28,123 nt of DNA, from positions 1-28,123 of the forward strand of contig NZ_CAJUHF010000046.1 in the NCBI RefSeq assembly GCF_910585845.1. The letters run 5' to 3'. Position 1 is the first letter of the stretch, and each line of letters begins with the position of its first letter. The position numbers were made by a program, and so were the translations under genes. Shown here in pieces: positions 1-6,515 of this stretch. Source of the DNA: an uncultured Bacteroides sp. (GTDB lineage Bacteria; Bacteroidota; Bacteroidia; Bacteroidales; Bacteroidaceae). The notes below the pieces were generated by a model. That model had not been told where the DNA came from. It saw only the letters and a list, made by a program, of their open reading frames with translations, and ran no database searches.

Positions 1-25
1 TTATCGGCTGAAAAACAGCCGATAA
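1..25. promoter_or_regulatory. Perfect hairpin at window edge
   Basis: Two perfect 10-base arms (1-10 and 16-25) are separated by five A residues. No T-run follows on the plus strand, and sequence to the left is not available, so it cannot be called a terminator with a direction. Its position before a DUF1573 lipoprotein gene resembles the hairpins that follow the three NVEALA genes in this window. Confidence 0.6.
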
Positions 26-114
26 AATTGTCGTGGCGGAAAATAGAATGATTACTTTTCTTGTGTATTTGGATTTATAGTCTCTTATTACGTTATTTAG
101 TGAACTTTAAATAA

Positions 115-1035
115 ATGAGTATGTATAAAATTAGGGATGTATTCTTTATGTTTTTTATGAGCTATTGCTGTGTATGTCATGTTTTAACATCTTGCAAGGA
201 AGCAAAAAACGATAGAATAATTTCCTTACTACAAGAATGGAACGGTAAGGAAATATTGTTTCCGCAAACTCTTGTATTCACGATACAAGGTAAAGATACT
301 ATAAATTTCCCGATGTTGAATGGATATAAGATTATAACTTATGCTGATTCAATGGAATGTACCAGTTGCAGATTACAACTTCATCGGTGGAAAGAACTTA
401 TGAATATTGTTGATTCAATGCAAAATGATTCAGTCCAATTCCTGTTTTTCTTTTCTAATAAGAAAATAAAAGAGGTTCGCCAGGAATTGGAAAGGGCAGA
501 TTTTAATCATCCAGTGTGCATTGATGGACAAGATTCATTGAATATACTGAATAAATTTCCAACTGATGTATCTTTTCAGATTTTTTTATTGGATAAAAAT
601 AGTAAAGTAGTGGCTATAGGTAATCCTGTACATAATCCGAAAATAAAAGACCTCTATCTGAAAATTATTCAAGGTGAAAAAATCGGACGAAAAGATATAA
701 GTAAGAAGATTCAAACAGAAGTCTCTATAGACAAAACGTCGTTTTCATTTGGTAAATTTGATTGGAAAGAAGAACAAAAGACAACTTTCACCTTGAAAAA
801 TGTAGGTAATAAACCTTTATTTATACAAGAGGTTACCACTTCTTGCGGATGTACCACTGTGACTTATTCAAAGGAACCTGTACGACCAGGCAAAGAGACA
901 ATTTTCGAAGTTGGCTATAAGGCCGAAGACCCCGGATACTTCAATAAGACAATTACGGTGTATTGCAATGCGAAAATATCTCCGTTGACTTTGAAGATTA
1001 GCGGGAGTGCAAATGAAATAAAGAAGAAAATATAA
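115..1035 (+). CDS. Lipoprotein with thioredoxin-like region and C-terminal DUF1573 domain
   Basis: Product of 306 aa. The N terminus is a hydrophobic signal sequence ending in a lipobox (L-T-S-C, Cys27), so a membrane-anchored lipoprotein is expected. Residues about 40-180 look like a thioredoxin-fold domain with a CxxC pair (C82-T-S-C85). Residues about 201-299 are a DUF1573 domain with the typical S-C-G-C-T motif (C244, C246). DUF1573 has no established biochemical role; a redox or scaffolding role at the envelope is inference from the CxxC. The start could also be the ATG at 121. From 644 onward the gene is identical to the one at 2791-3684, while the first half is only similar in protein sequence. 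It precedes an NVEALA peptide gene. Confidence 0.85.
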   Translation: MSMYKIRDVFFMFFMSYCCVCHVLTSCKEAKNDRIISLLQEWNGKEILFPQTLVFTIQGKDTINFPMLNGYKIITYADSMECTSCRLQLHRWKELMNIVDSMQNDSVQFLFFFSNKKIKEVRQELERADFNHPVCIDGQDSLNILNKFPTDVSFQIFLLDKNSKVVAIGNPVHNPKIKDLYLKIIQGEKIGRKDISKKIQTEVSIDKTSFSFGKFDWKEEQKTTFTLKNVGNKPLFIQEVTTSCGCTTVTYSKEPVRPGKETIFEVGYKAEDPGYFNKTITVYCNAKISPLTLKISGSANEIKKKI

Positions 1036-1105
1036 ATAGGAATGGAGAGGAGCGGGCGACTAACGTATTGTTGGCACATTGCGTACCGCCCGTTCCGTAA
1101 CCCAT
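998..1105 (-). CDS. Possible antisense mini-ORF, 35 aa
   Basis: A short minus-strand reading frame starts at the ATG 1105-1103, about 20 bases after a good promoter -7 element, and runs into the end of the DUF1573 gene. The predicted peptide begins MGYGTGGTQC and is recognisable in all three copies of the intergenic element, with GTG as first codon in the third. Between copies 1 and 3 I count more amino-acid-changing than silent differences in the shared part, so protein-level selection is not supported. The transcript may matter more than the peptide. Confidence 0.2.
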   Translation of the reverse strand: MGYGTGGTQCANNTLVARSSPFLFIFSSLFHLHSR

Positions 1106-1124
1106 CCTAGAAAGGAGGTTTTGG

Positions 1125-1154
1125 CAAAGATACACATTTAGGTTGAATAAGCAA
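1125..1154 (-). promoter_or_regulatory. Minus-strand Bacteroides-type promoter in element A
   Basis: Read on the minus strand there is TTG (1154-1152), a 19-base spacer, then TATCTTTG (1132-1125). This fits the Bacteroides consensus TTTG/TTG, N19-21, TAnnTTTG. Transcription would run antisense into the 3' end of the DUF1573 gene. The same promoter is present in copy B, and with an 18-base spacer in copy C. Confidence 0.5.
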
Positions 1155-1162
1155 TAAGTTTG
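1155..1162 (+). promoter_or_regulatory. Plus-strand -7 element before NVEALA gene 1
   Basis: TAAGTTTG matches TAnnTTTG and lies 65 bases before the NVEALA start codon. It recurs in copy B (3804-3811) and as TAGGTTTG in copy C. No convincing -33 element is seen at the right spacing. It sits directly beside the -33 element of the minus-strand promoter, so the two could exclude each other. Confidence 0.35.
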
Positions 1163-1227
1163 CTTTTCCGTTGAAATGATAGATACGGAAAGTAATAATA
1201 GAGGATTAATGAAAACAAAAGAAAACA

Positions 1228-1440
1228 ATGAAAAAAGTAATTAGAATAGCTTTTGTTGCAGCAATCGCGGGATATGGTGTTTATACAAATCAGAAAACAG
1301 ATAATGTAATGTCCGAATTGATGTTGGCGAATGTGGAAGCTTTAGCTAATGATGAAAATCCAATGTGCCCTAATGGGTGTTTTGATGATGGTGATGGATG
1401 TCTCTGCTATCATTGGTTTCCTACTTATAGAGAAGCGTAA
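1228..1440 (+). CDS. NVEALA-family small peptide 1
   Basis: Product of 70 aa. A basic N terminus is followed by a hydrophobic stretch (residues about 5-18), then the block MSELMLANVEALA (residues 28-40), then a short acidic tail with four cysteines (C47, C51, C58, C60). The family is recognised by the NVEALA motif and is known only as small Bacteroidetes proteins of unknown function. The block ends in A-L-A, which resembles a type I signal peptidase site, though it lies further from the hydrophobic stretch than in ordinary signal peptides. If cut there, a 30-residue cysteine-rich peptide would be released (inference). A perfect hairpin follows 12 bases after the stop. Confidence 0.85.
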   Translation: MKKVIRIAFVAAIAGYGVYTNQKTDNVMSELMLANVEALANDENPMCPNGCFDDGDGCLCYHWFPTYREA

Positions 1441-1452
1441 TTTTTAAAGTTG

Positions 1453-1482
1453 TGAAGACTCTGTATTATAACAGAGTCTTCA
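1453..1482. promoter_or_regulatory. Perfect 12-bp hairpin after NVEALA gene 1
   Basis: Arms at 1453-1464 and 1471-1482 pair perfectly around a 6-base loop, between the NVEALA stop (1440) and the propeller gene (1534). There is no strong T-run after it. It could be a partial terminator or an RNA-stabilising end that raises peptide output over the downstream lipoprotein. Confidence 0.6.
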
Positions 1483-1533
1483 TAATCTAATTTTGATGAA
1501 TTGATAGATATTAATTGTTATATCAAAAAGAAT

Positions 1534-2541
1534 ATGAAATACATAAAGAAACTGATGTTCTTATTATTGCCTTGTGTGATAGAAAGCTGCATATCAAACT
1601 CAGATACGGAAATTTATCAAAAAAAACGCGATAATATTGTTGATGTACATGCCTTGATAAAAGAAATACCAATAAACGATGTATTAATAGGTTCAATAGC
1701 GCGTCCATTTTTATTAGGTGATTATTTACTCATTGGTGATTATAAATCTTCTGATAAGTTGATACATATATTTGATAAAAATAATTTTGATTATTTGGTT
1801 AGTACTGCTGATGTAGGGCAGGGACCGAATGAAATAACTGTGATGGGGCATATTGGTATAAATGAAGGGAAACATTGTTTTTACGTGTCAGATCATGGTA
1901 AACAAAGAATATATAGCTATAATATTGATAGTGTCCTTGTTGATTCTGATTACACTCCTACTGTAAAAGCGGAAATGAACATGATTCGATTTCCTGATAG
2001 GTATCAATACATAAATGACACATTGTCCTTTGCATTGATGATAGAACCGACCAGTGCTTCTACGTTTAATCAATCTGTTGCTAAGTGGAATATACAATTA
2101 GGAGAGTTTAAAACGATGAAGTATCGGCATCCTGATATAACGAAAAAAAGAATCAGTTTCGCTGTATCTCCAGAAAATGGCATATATGTAGAGTGCTATG
2201 CAAACCATGACTTACTATCTATATGTAAAGTAGATGGCAATCTAAAATATAATATTTATGGTCCAGCTTGGGATAAAGAGTCTACTAAAATCCATCATTA
2301 TGGAAATGTTGTGTTTTGTAATGATAAGATTATAGCTTCTTATTCAGGTGGGGATAGCAGAACAAATGCGTATAGACCTACTCGCTTTCTGGTATTTAGT
2401 TTAGATGGTGATTATTTGAAAACTTTAGACGTTGGTTTTCGAATAGTGGATTTCTGTTATGATAATAATAATAATAGAATTATTATGAATTTTAATGATG
2501 AAATTCAGTTTGGTTATTTAGATTTAAATGGGATTGTTTAA
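1534..2541 (+). CDS. BF3164-like six-bladed beta-propeller lipoprotein
   Basis: Product of 335 aa from the ATG at 1534, chosen because it gives a compact signal sequence (MKYIKKLMFLLLPCV) with lipobox Cys shortly after. An in-frame TTG at 1501 would add 11 polar residues. The rest is beta-rich with repeated short blocks such as the G-x-G-P-N-E turn after the first blades (GQGPNE) and several D/N-rich turns, as in TolB-like propeller lipoproteins of the BF3164 type. These are thought to be surface or periplasmic binding proteins; no ligand is known. It lies between two NVEALA genes and is separated from the second by 17 bases, so the two probably share a transcript. Confidence 0.7.
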   Translation: MKYIKKLMFLLLPCVIESCISNSDTEIYQKKRDNIVDVHALIKEIPINDVLIGSIARPFLLGDYLLIGDYKSSDKLIHIFDKNNFDYLVSTADVGQGPNEITVMGHIGINEGKHCFYVSDHGKQRIYSYNIDSVLVDSDYTPTVKAEMNMIRFPDRYQYINDTLSFALMIEPTSASTFNQSVAKWNIQLGEFKTMKYRHPDITKKRISFAVSPENGIYVECYANHDLLSICKVDGNLKYNIYGPAWDKESTKIHHYGNVVFCNDKIIASYSGGDSRTNAYRPTRFLVFSLDGDYLKTLDVGFRIVDFCYDNNNNRIIMNFNDEIQFGYLDLNGIV

Positions 2542-2558
2542 TAGTTTGAATTTTTAGG

Positions 2559-2765
2559 ATGAAAAAGTATGTATTATTAGTTGCAATAGTTTTATTTGTA
2601 GGATATAATTTATTGTGTAATAAAGAAATAGAAATGTCGGAATTGATGTTGGCTAATGTGGAAGCATTGGCAGAGGACGAATCATCGACAAGCCCTTGTG
2701 ATGGTGATGAAAGTGGTTGTTTTACTGGTTGGTTATGGTATCCAACTATGAAGGAAAAGTTGTGA
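2559..2765 (+). CDS. NVEALA-family small peptide 2
   Basis: Product of 68 aa: hydrophobic N terminus (residues 4-19), the block MSELMLANVEALA (26-38) shared word for word with peptide 1, and a variable acidic tail with two cysteines (C47, C54) and several aromatic residues near the end. The identical central block beside unrelated tails resembles a leader plus a variable mature part. It lies 17 bases after the propeller gene and 25 bases before the second full DUF1573 gene. Confidence 0.85.
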   Translation: MKKYVLLVAIVLFVGYNLLCNKEIEMSELMLANVEALAEDESSTSPCDGDESGCFTGWLWYPTMKEKL

Positions 2766-2790
2766 GTATGATTTTATTCTTTTTAAAATT

Positions 2791-3684
2791 ATGATTTTTA
2801 GGTGTTTGGTAAGTATATTTATCTTCTTTTTTCTGATTTCTTGTGGAAATCAGAAAAAAGAAGATATTGAGATTTTGTTACAATCATGGAATGAAAGAGA
2901 AGTACTATTTCCTGAGGGTATGATATTTACAGTGAAGGGTAAAGATACTGTAGACTTTTTGTTATCAGGTAAATATAAAATTCTCACTTATGTTGATTCT
3001 ATAGGTTGTATAAGTTGTAAATTACAACTGGGAAGATGGAAAACTTTAATAAAGGAAATAAATGGGGATGGAAGCGAATCTGTGAAATTCTTATTTTTCT
3101 TTTCTCCTGAAAAAAGGAGGGATTTTTTGGGAACATTAAAATCAGAGGATTTTGTTTATCCTATTTGTCTTGATGACGAAAACAAGTTGAATAAGCTGAA
3201 TCATTTCCCTTCGAATATGATGTTTCAAACATTTCTATTAGATCAAAACAATAAAGTCGTTGCTATTGGCAACCCTATTCATAATCCCAAAGTAAAAGAC
3301 CTCTATCTGAAAATTATTCAAGGTGAAAAAATCGGACGAAAAGATATAAGTAAGAAGATTCAAACAGAAGTCTCTATAGACAAAACGTCGTTTTCATTTG
3401 GTAAATTTGATTGGAAAGAAGAACAAAAGACAACTTTCACCTTGAAAAATGTAGGTAATAAACCTTTATTTATACAAGAGGTTACCACTTCTTGCGGATG
3501 TACCACTGTGACTTATTCAAAGGAACCTGTACGACCAGGCAAAGAGACAATTTTCGAAGTTGGCTATAAGGCCGAAGACCCCGGATACTTCAATAAGACA
3601 ATTACGGTGTATTGCAATGCGAAAATATCTCCGTTGACTTTGAAGATTAGCGGGAGTGCAAATGAAATAAAGAAGAAAATATAA
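2791..3684 (+). CDS. Lipoprotein with thioredoxin-like region and DUF1573 domain, second copy
   Basis: Product of 297 aa with a short hydrophobic signal and lipobox (L-I-S-C, Cys18), a thioredoxin-like region with CxxC (C73-I-S-C76), and a C-terminal DUF1573 domain identical to that of the gene at 115-1035. The codons for residues 11-25, across the lipobox, form a perfect 20-bp inverted repeat, which could hide or expose the start of this gene in the mRNA. It follows NVEALA peptide 2 by 25 bases. The different N-terminal half with an identical C-terminal half points to gene conversion or domain shuffling. Confidence 0.85.
   Translation: MIFRCLVSIFIFFFLISCGNQKKEDIEILLQSWNEREVLFPEGMIFTVKGKDTVDFLLSGKYKILTYVDSIGCISCKLQLGRWKTLIKEINGDGSESVKFLFFFSPEKRRDFLGTLKSEDFVYPICLDDENKLNKLNHFPSNMMFQTFLLDQNNKVVAIGNPIHNPKVKDLYLKIIQGEKIGRKDISKKIQTEVSIDKTSFSFGKFDWKEEQKTTFTLKNVGNKPLFIQEVTTSCGCTTVTYSKEPVRPGKETIFEVGYKAEDPGYFNKTITVYCNAKISPLTLKISGSANEIKKKI
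2821..2865. promoter_or_regulatory. Perfect 20-bp hairpin inside lipoprotein signal codons
   Basis: Arms 2821-2840 and 2846-2865 are exact reverse complements with a 5-base loop (ttgtg). The repeat lies inside the coding sequence, over the end of the signal sequence and the lipobox Cys, 56 bases after the stop of NVEALA gene 2. Chance is a poor explanation for 20 paired bases. Confidence 0.75.
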
Positions 3685-3754
3685 ATAGGAATGGAGAGGA
3701 GCGGGCGACTAACGTATTGTTGGCACATTGCGTACCGCCCGTTCCGTAACCCAT
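3647..3754 (-). CDS. Possible antisense mini-ORF, second copy
   Basis: Identical in sequence to the minus-strand 35-codon frame at 998-1105, since it lies inside the perfect repeat. Its coding status is equally doubtful. Confidence 0.2.
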   Translation of the reverse strand: MGYGTGGTQCANNTLVARSSPFLFIFSSLFHLHSR

Positions 3755-3839
3755 CCTAGAAAGGAGGTTTTGGCAAAGATACACATTTAGGTTGAATAAG
3801 CAATAAGTTTGCTTTTCCGTTGAAAGGATAGATACGGGA
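3669..3839. repeat. Cassette intergenic element, copy B
   Basis: Copy B is identical to copy A up to 3825 and then diverges towards the third NVEALA gene. It carries the same stem-loop, the strong Shine-Dalgarno-like string and the divergent promoter elements. Confidence 0.85.
3774..3803 (-). promoter_or_regulatory. Minus-strand Bacteroides-type promoter in element B
   Basis: Same TTG, 19 bases, TATCTTTG arrangement as in copy A, pointing antisense into the 3' end of the DUF1573 gene at 2791-3684. Confidence 0.5.
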
Positions 3840-3877
3840 ACTAATGAAATGAATACATTAAAAACAAAAAATACACA

Positions 3878-4105
3878 ATGGAAAATATAGCAAAAGTAAC
3901 TCTTGTTGTAGTGTTTACAACAATTACAGGATATGGTGTTTATACAAGTCAGAAGATAGATAGTTCAATGTCTGAGTTAATGCTGGCAAATGTGGAGGCA
4001 TTGGCTGATGGAGAATATCCGGCTAGTCCTAATCCAGGTAGTGATTGTAAAGGTGGACGTACCATGTGTTATATGGGACAGGGAAATGTATTTGGGAAAC
4101 AATAA
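3878..4105 (+). CDS. NVEALA-family small peptide 3
   Basis: Product of 75 aa: hydrophobic segment (residues about 6-19), a GYGVYT stretch shared with peptide 1, the block MSELMLANVEALA (31-43), and a tail with two cysteines (C56, C63), glycines and basic residues. Unlike the other two tails it is not strongly acidic at the end. It lies after element B, matching the order DUF1573 gene, element, NVEALA gene seen at 115-1440. Confidence 0.85.
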   Translation: MENIAKVTLVVVFTTITGYGVYTSQKIDSSMSELMLANVEALADGEYPASPNPGSDCKGGRTMCYMGQGNVFGKQ

Positions 4106-4120
4106 AATAAATGTTTAGTA

Positions 4121-4152
4121 TGTAGGTCATGAAAAAATTTTCATGACCTACA
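4121..4152. promoter_or_regulatory. Perfect 15-bp hairpin after NVEALA gene 3
   Basis: Arms 4121-4135 and 4138-4152 are exact reverse complements with only two bases between them. It begins 15 bases after the NVEALA stop, in the same place as the hairpin after NVEALA gene 1 but with unrelated sequence. An upstream ATG at 4143 lies inside its right arm and is unlikely to be used. Confidence 0.65.
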
Positions 4153-4181
4153 ATAATGCGAATAATAATATGGACAATAAT

Positions 4182-5207
4182 ATGAGATTTTCATTCCTAA
4201 TTTTAGCTTTGCTATTAGGTAGTTGTAGTAGTTCGACAAAAAAAGTATCTTTTGACAAACAAGTTACTGCAAAATCCACTATTTTGACGGAAATACTGAT
4301 TTCTATGCCTATCGACATAAAGAAATATGGCGATAGGCTATATGTGAGTGATTTTGGTGCAGACAGTCTTCTCTTTTGTTATAATCTCAAAGAACGGCAT
4401 TTCGAGAAACAAATGTTGCCACGCGGACAAGGTGCAGGCGAGTTTCTGAGTCCTATTGAATTTTTCATGTCAGACACATCTGTCTTCATCCATAACAGAT
4501 GGCATTTTACGGCGCGGGACTATTCTTTTAGTAAGCAAGATCTCTCTATTCAACCTAAAGGAGAATTGGTACGTCTGCCTATGGGAGTTGATAAGTTGTG
4601 TCCATTGGACGAATCGCGTGTAGTGGCTTCCGGAGTTTTTGACGATTGTAGATTCTTTTTGTTGGACAAGCAAGGGAATGTCTTGTCTCAATGCGGTGAT
4701 TATCCTAATTATCAAGAAGGGGAAGAGGCGATTCCTAATTCGGCAAAAGCCATGTTCCATCAATCCCAATTAAGTTACAATGCTTCCCGGAAACGTTTGG
4801 CGTGTGCAACAAACAATGTGTTTGAACTTTGGGACTATACTCCGGAAACTCTGACTTTACATAAAAGACTGTTACTTAGTCCTTATCATTATCAGTTTAC
4901 GAAAACTCCTGATGGCGTATCTGCTTCAAGCGATACCCCGGATGCTATAGTAGGAGCATTGGGTATTACAACTTCAGATAAGTATGTTTATGTTTTGGTC
5001 AATCCCAATACCTGCCGGATGCACAAAGAAAATAGAGAAACGCAGAATAGTGAGATTTGGGTTTTTGACTGGGAAGGAAAACCAATACGAAAGATCCTGG
5101 CAGATGTCCGGATTGAATCTTTCTGTATTGATGAAACTGATACTATATTTTATTGCGTTATGGTGACACCGGATTATTCTATCGGAATGATACCGATTGT
5201 AGGATAA
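4182..5207 (+). CDS. BF3164-like six-bladed beta-propeller lipoprotein, second copy
   Basis: Product of 341 aa from the ATG at 4182, which gives a clean signal sequence with lipobox L-L-G-S-C. Earlier in-frame ATGs (4143, 4170) add Asn-rich residues and the first lies in the hairpin. The body contains the G-Q-G-A-G-E-F turn after the first blades, typical of TolB-like propeller lipoproteins, and repeated beta strands to the end. It has the same place after an NVEALA gene as the gene at 1534-2541, but the two proteins are only distantly alike, in contrast to the identical DUF1573 domains nearby. Confidence 0.7.
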   Translation: MRFSFLILALLLGSCSSSTKKVSFDKQVTAKSTILTEILISMPIDIKKYGDRLYVSDFGADSLLFCYNLKERHFEKQMLPRGQGAGEFLSPIEFFMSDTSVFIHNRWHFTARDYSFSKQDLSIQPKGELVRLPMGVDKLCPLDESRVVASGVFDDCRFFLLDKQGNVLSQCGDYPNYQEGEEAIPNSAKAMFHQSQLSYNASRKRLACATNNVFELWDYTPETLTLHKRLLLSPYHYQFTKTPDGVSASSDTPDAIVGALGITTSDKYVYVLVNPNTCRMHKENRETQNSEIWVFDWEGKPIRKILADVRIESFCIDETDTIFYCVMVTPDYSIGMIPIVG

Positions 5208-5255
5208 TCTTGTTTATAAGTGGACTGTTCTAAAAGTTTAAAAATACAACCTGCA

Positions 5256-5426
5256 AAAGAAGAAAATATAGATAGGAATGGAGAGGAGCGGGAGGCTAAC
5301 GTATTGTTGGCGCATTGCGTACCGCCCGTTCCGTAACCCACCCTAGAAAGGAAGTTTTGGCAAAGATACACTTTAGGTTGAATAAGCAATAGGTTTGCTT
5401 TTCCGTTGAAAAGATAAATACGGGAA
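5256..5426. repeat. Cassette intergenic element, diverged copy C
   Basis: About 170 bp clearly related to copies A and B with scattered substitutions and one lost base in the minus-strand promoter spacer. It starts with the last codons of a DUF1573 gene (lysine codons then ATA-TAG), although no DUF1573 gene precedes it. No NVEALA gene follows; the next gene is a propeller lipoprotein. Confidence 0.75.
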
Positions 5427-5459
5427 CAGATAAAACAAATATTGAACAATTAAAATGAA

Positions 5460-6515
5460 ATGAAGACGAAATTGATTACAAATAGATATAATCTTGTATT
5501 CTATTGGCTATTTATGCTTATATTTTGTATATCCTGTTCAATGGAAAGAGAGCAAAAGAAAGTCGTTATAGATTTGCTTGGGGAAACAATAGACAGCTTA
5601 AAATATTCAATGTTTGTGGATTCTATTGAATACATTGATATAGAATTAACAGACAGTTGTCTAATTGGAAAAATTGCAGACATGGATGTGTGTCGTGATC
5701 ATTTGTTTATTTTTGATGAACAGCAACAGGTAATATGGCATCTGAATAGAGAAGGTCGGTACTTGAATAAAATATGTAAGCAAGGGGGAGGCCCGGATGA
5801 ATATACTTACATTAATCATTTTGAATATGATGAAAAAAGAAATCAGATAGTGGTCCTTGCCCCTTGGCAACAGGCGCTTTTATTCTATACGCCGGAAGGC
5901 AAATACTTGAAGACTGTGAAATTGGGAATGAAAGCGGACGATTTTAAAATATCTCCTCAAGGAGGATTTATTTTATCTAACTCCGGTTCTGACGAACCTG
6001 CAGCTGGGATTTATTATGTCAACGATTATGGTCAAGAAATGAAATGCTTGGTAAAAAGAAAGAATAATCATTTAGTTTACTTGACTTTTGAGTGGGAATT
6101 ATGTTCTTATGGGGATATTATAAATTTCATGGCACCTAATTTTGATAATACAGTATATCACTTTCGTAATCAAGAACTTTCCGCTAAGTATTTTTTCTCT
6201 ATGAAACCAGAATTGAAACATAACTATAAAAAATCTGTTTCTTTACAGAAACTTGAAGATTTTATTCGAACGTCATATTTGGAAGGAGAAAAATGGATTT
6301 GGGCAACTTATTGGTCACCGGGTGATGGATTAAGAATATTCATCTATTCAAAAGATAACGAAAATTATTGGATAAGTAAGATAATTGTTAATGATCTTGA
6401 TAATAAGGACATCGGTAGAAAAACATCCATAACCGATAATAATACATTTGTTACTTGGTATGAAAATGAAGATGCTGATAAAAATCCGGTTATTGGCATA
6501 CTACATTTGAAATGA
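5460..6515 (+). CDS. Six-bladed beta-propeller lipoprotein (DUF5128-like)
   Basis: Product of 351 aa. Signal sequence with lipobox (F-C-I-S-C, Cys near residue 26) and a propeller body with the phrase D-x-L-x-I-F-D after blade one and G-G-G-P-D-E-Y at a blade turn, as in the Bacteroides six-bladed propeller family once called DUF5128. This subfamily differs from the other two propellers here. A two-codon frame (ATG AAA TGA at 5455-5463) overlaps the start codon and may be all that is left of an NVEALA start (inference). The stop overlaps the next gene's ATG by four bases, so the two are probably translated together. Confidence 0.75.
   Translation: MKTKLITNRYNLVFYWLFMLIFCISCSMEREQKKVVIDLLGETIDSLKYSMFVDSIEYIDIELTDSCLIGKIADMDVCRDHLFIFDEQQQVIWHLNREGRYLNKICKQGGGPDEYTYINHFEYDEKRNQIVVLAPWQQALLFYTPEGKYLKTVKLGMKADDFKISPQGGFILSNSGSDEPAAGIYYVNDYGQEMKCLVKRKNNHLVYLTFEWELCSYGDIINFMAPNFDNTVYHFRNQELSAKYFFSMKPELKHNYKKSVSLQKLEDFIRTSYLEGEKWIWATYWSPGDGLRIFIYSKDNENYWISKIIVNDLDNKDIGRKTSITDNNTFVTWYENEDADKNPVIGILHLK

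Larger units (their letters stand above)
644..1176 (+). repeat. 533-bp perfect direct repeat, copy 1
   Basis: Bases 644-1176 match 3293-3825 without a difference (offset 2649). The block covers the 3' part of the DUF1573 gene including the whole DUF1573 domain, its stop codon and about 140 bp of intergenic DNA. Left of it the two genes differ strongly. Such a sharp edge indicates recent duplication or gene conversion. Confidence 0.95.
1020..1190. repeat. Cassette intergenic element, copy A
   Basis: This is about 170 bp, from the last codons of the DUF1573 gene to just before the NVEALA gene. It is repeated at 3669-3839 (identical to 1176) and, diverged, at 5256-5426. It contains a stem of 1049-1058 with 1087-1096 (one G-U pair), an inner stem of 1063-1067 with 1080-1084, an 11-base perfect match to the anti-Shine-Dalgarno complement (AGAAAGGAGGT, 1110-1120) without a well-placed ATG, and promoter elements on both strands. 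Confidence 0.85.
3293..3825 (+). repeat. 533-bp perfect direct repeat, copy 2
   Basis: Second member of the identical pair with 644-1176. It includes the complete DUF1573 domain codons, the stop codon and most of intergenic element B. Confidence 0.95.

Noticed and set aside
1501..1533. TTG start for the first propeller lipoprotein
   Set aside because: It adds polar residues before an otherwise standard lipoprotein signal sequence; the ATG at 1534 is better.
4143..4181. ATG at 4143 as start of the second propeller lipoprotein
   Set aside because: It falls inside the right arm of a perfect hairpin and gives an Asn-rich extension before the signal sequence.
5174..5449. Minus-strand 91-codon frame through element C, similar to the frame at 998-1228
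   Set aside because: The likeness comes from the repeated intergenic DNA, and in the shared part amino-acid-changing differences outnumber silent ones. Only the short promoter-linked part is listed, with low confidence, for copies A and B.
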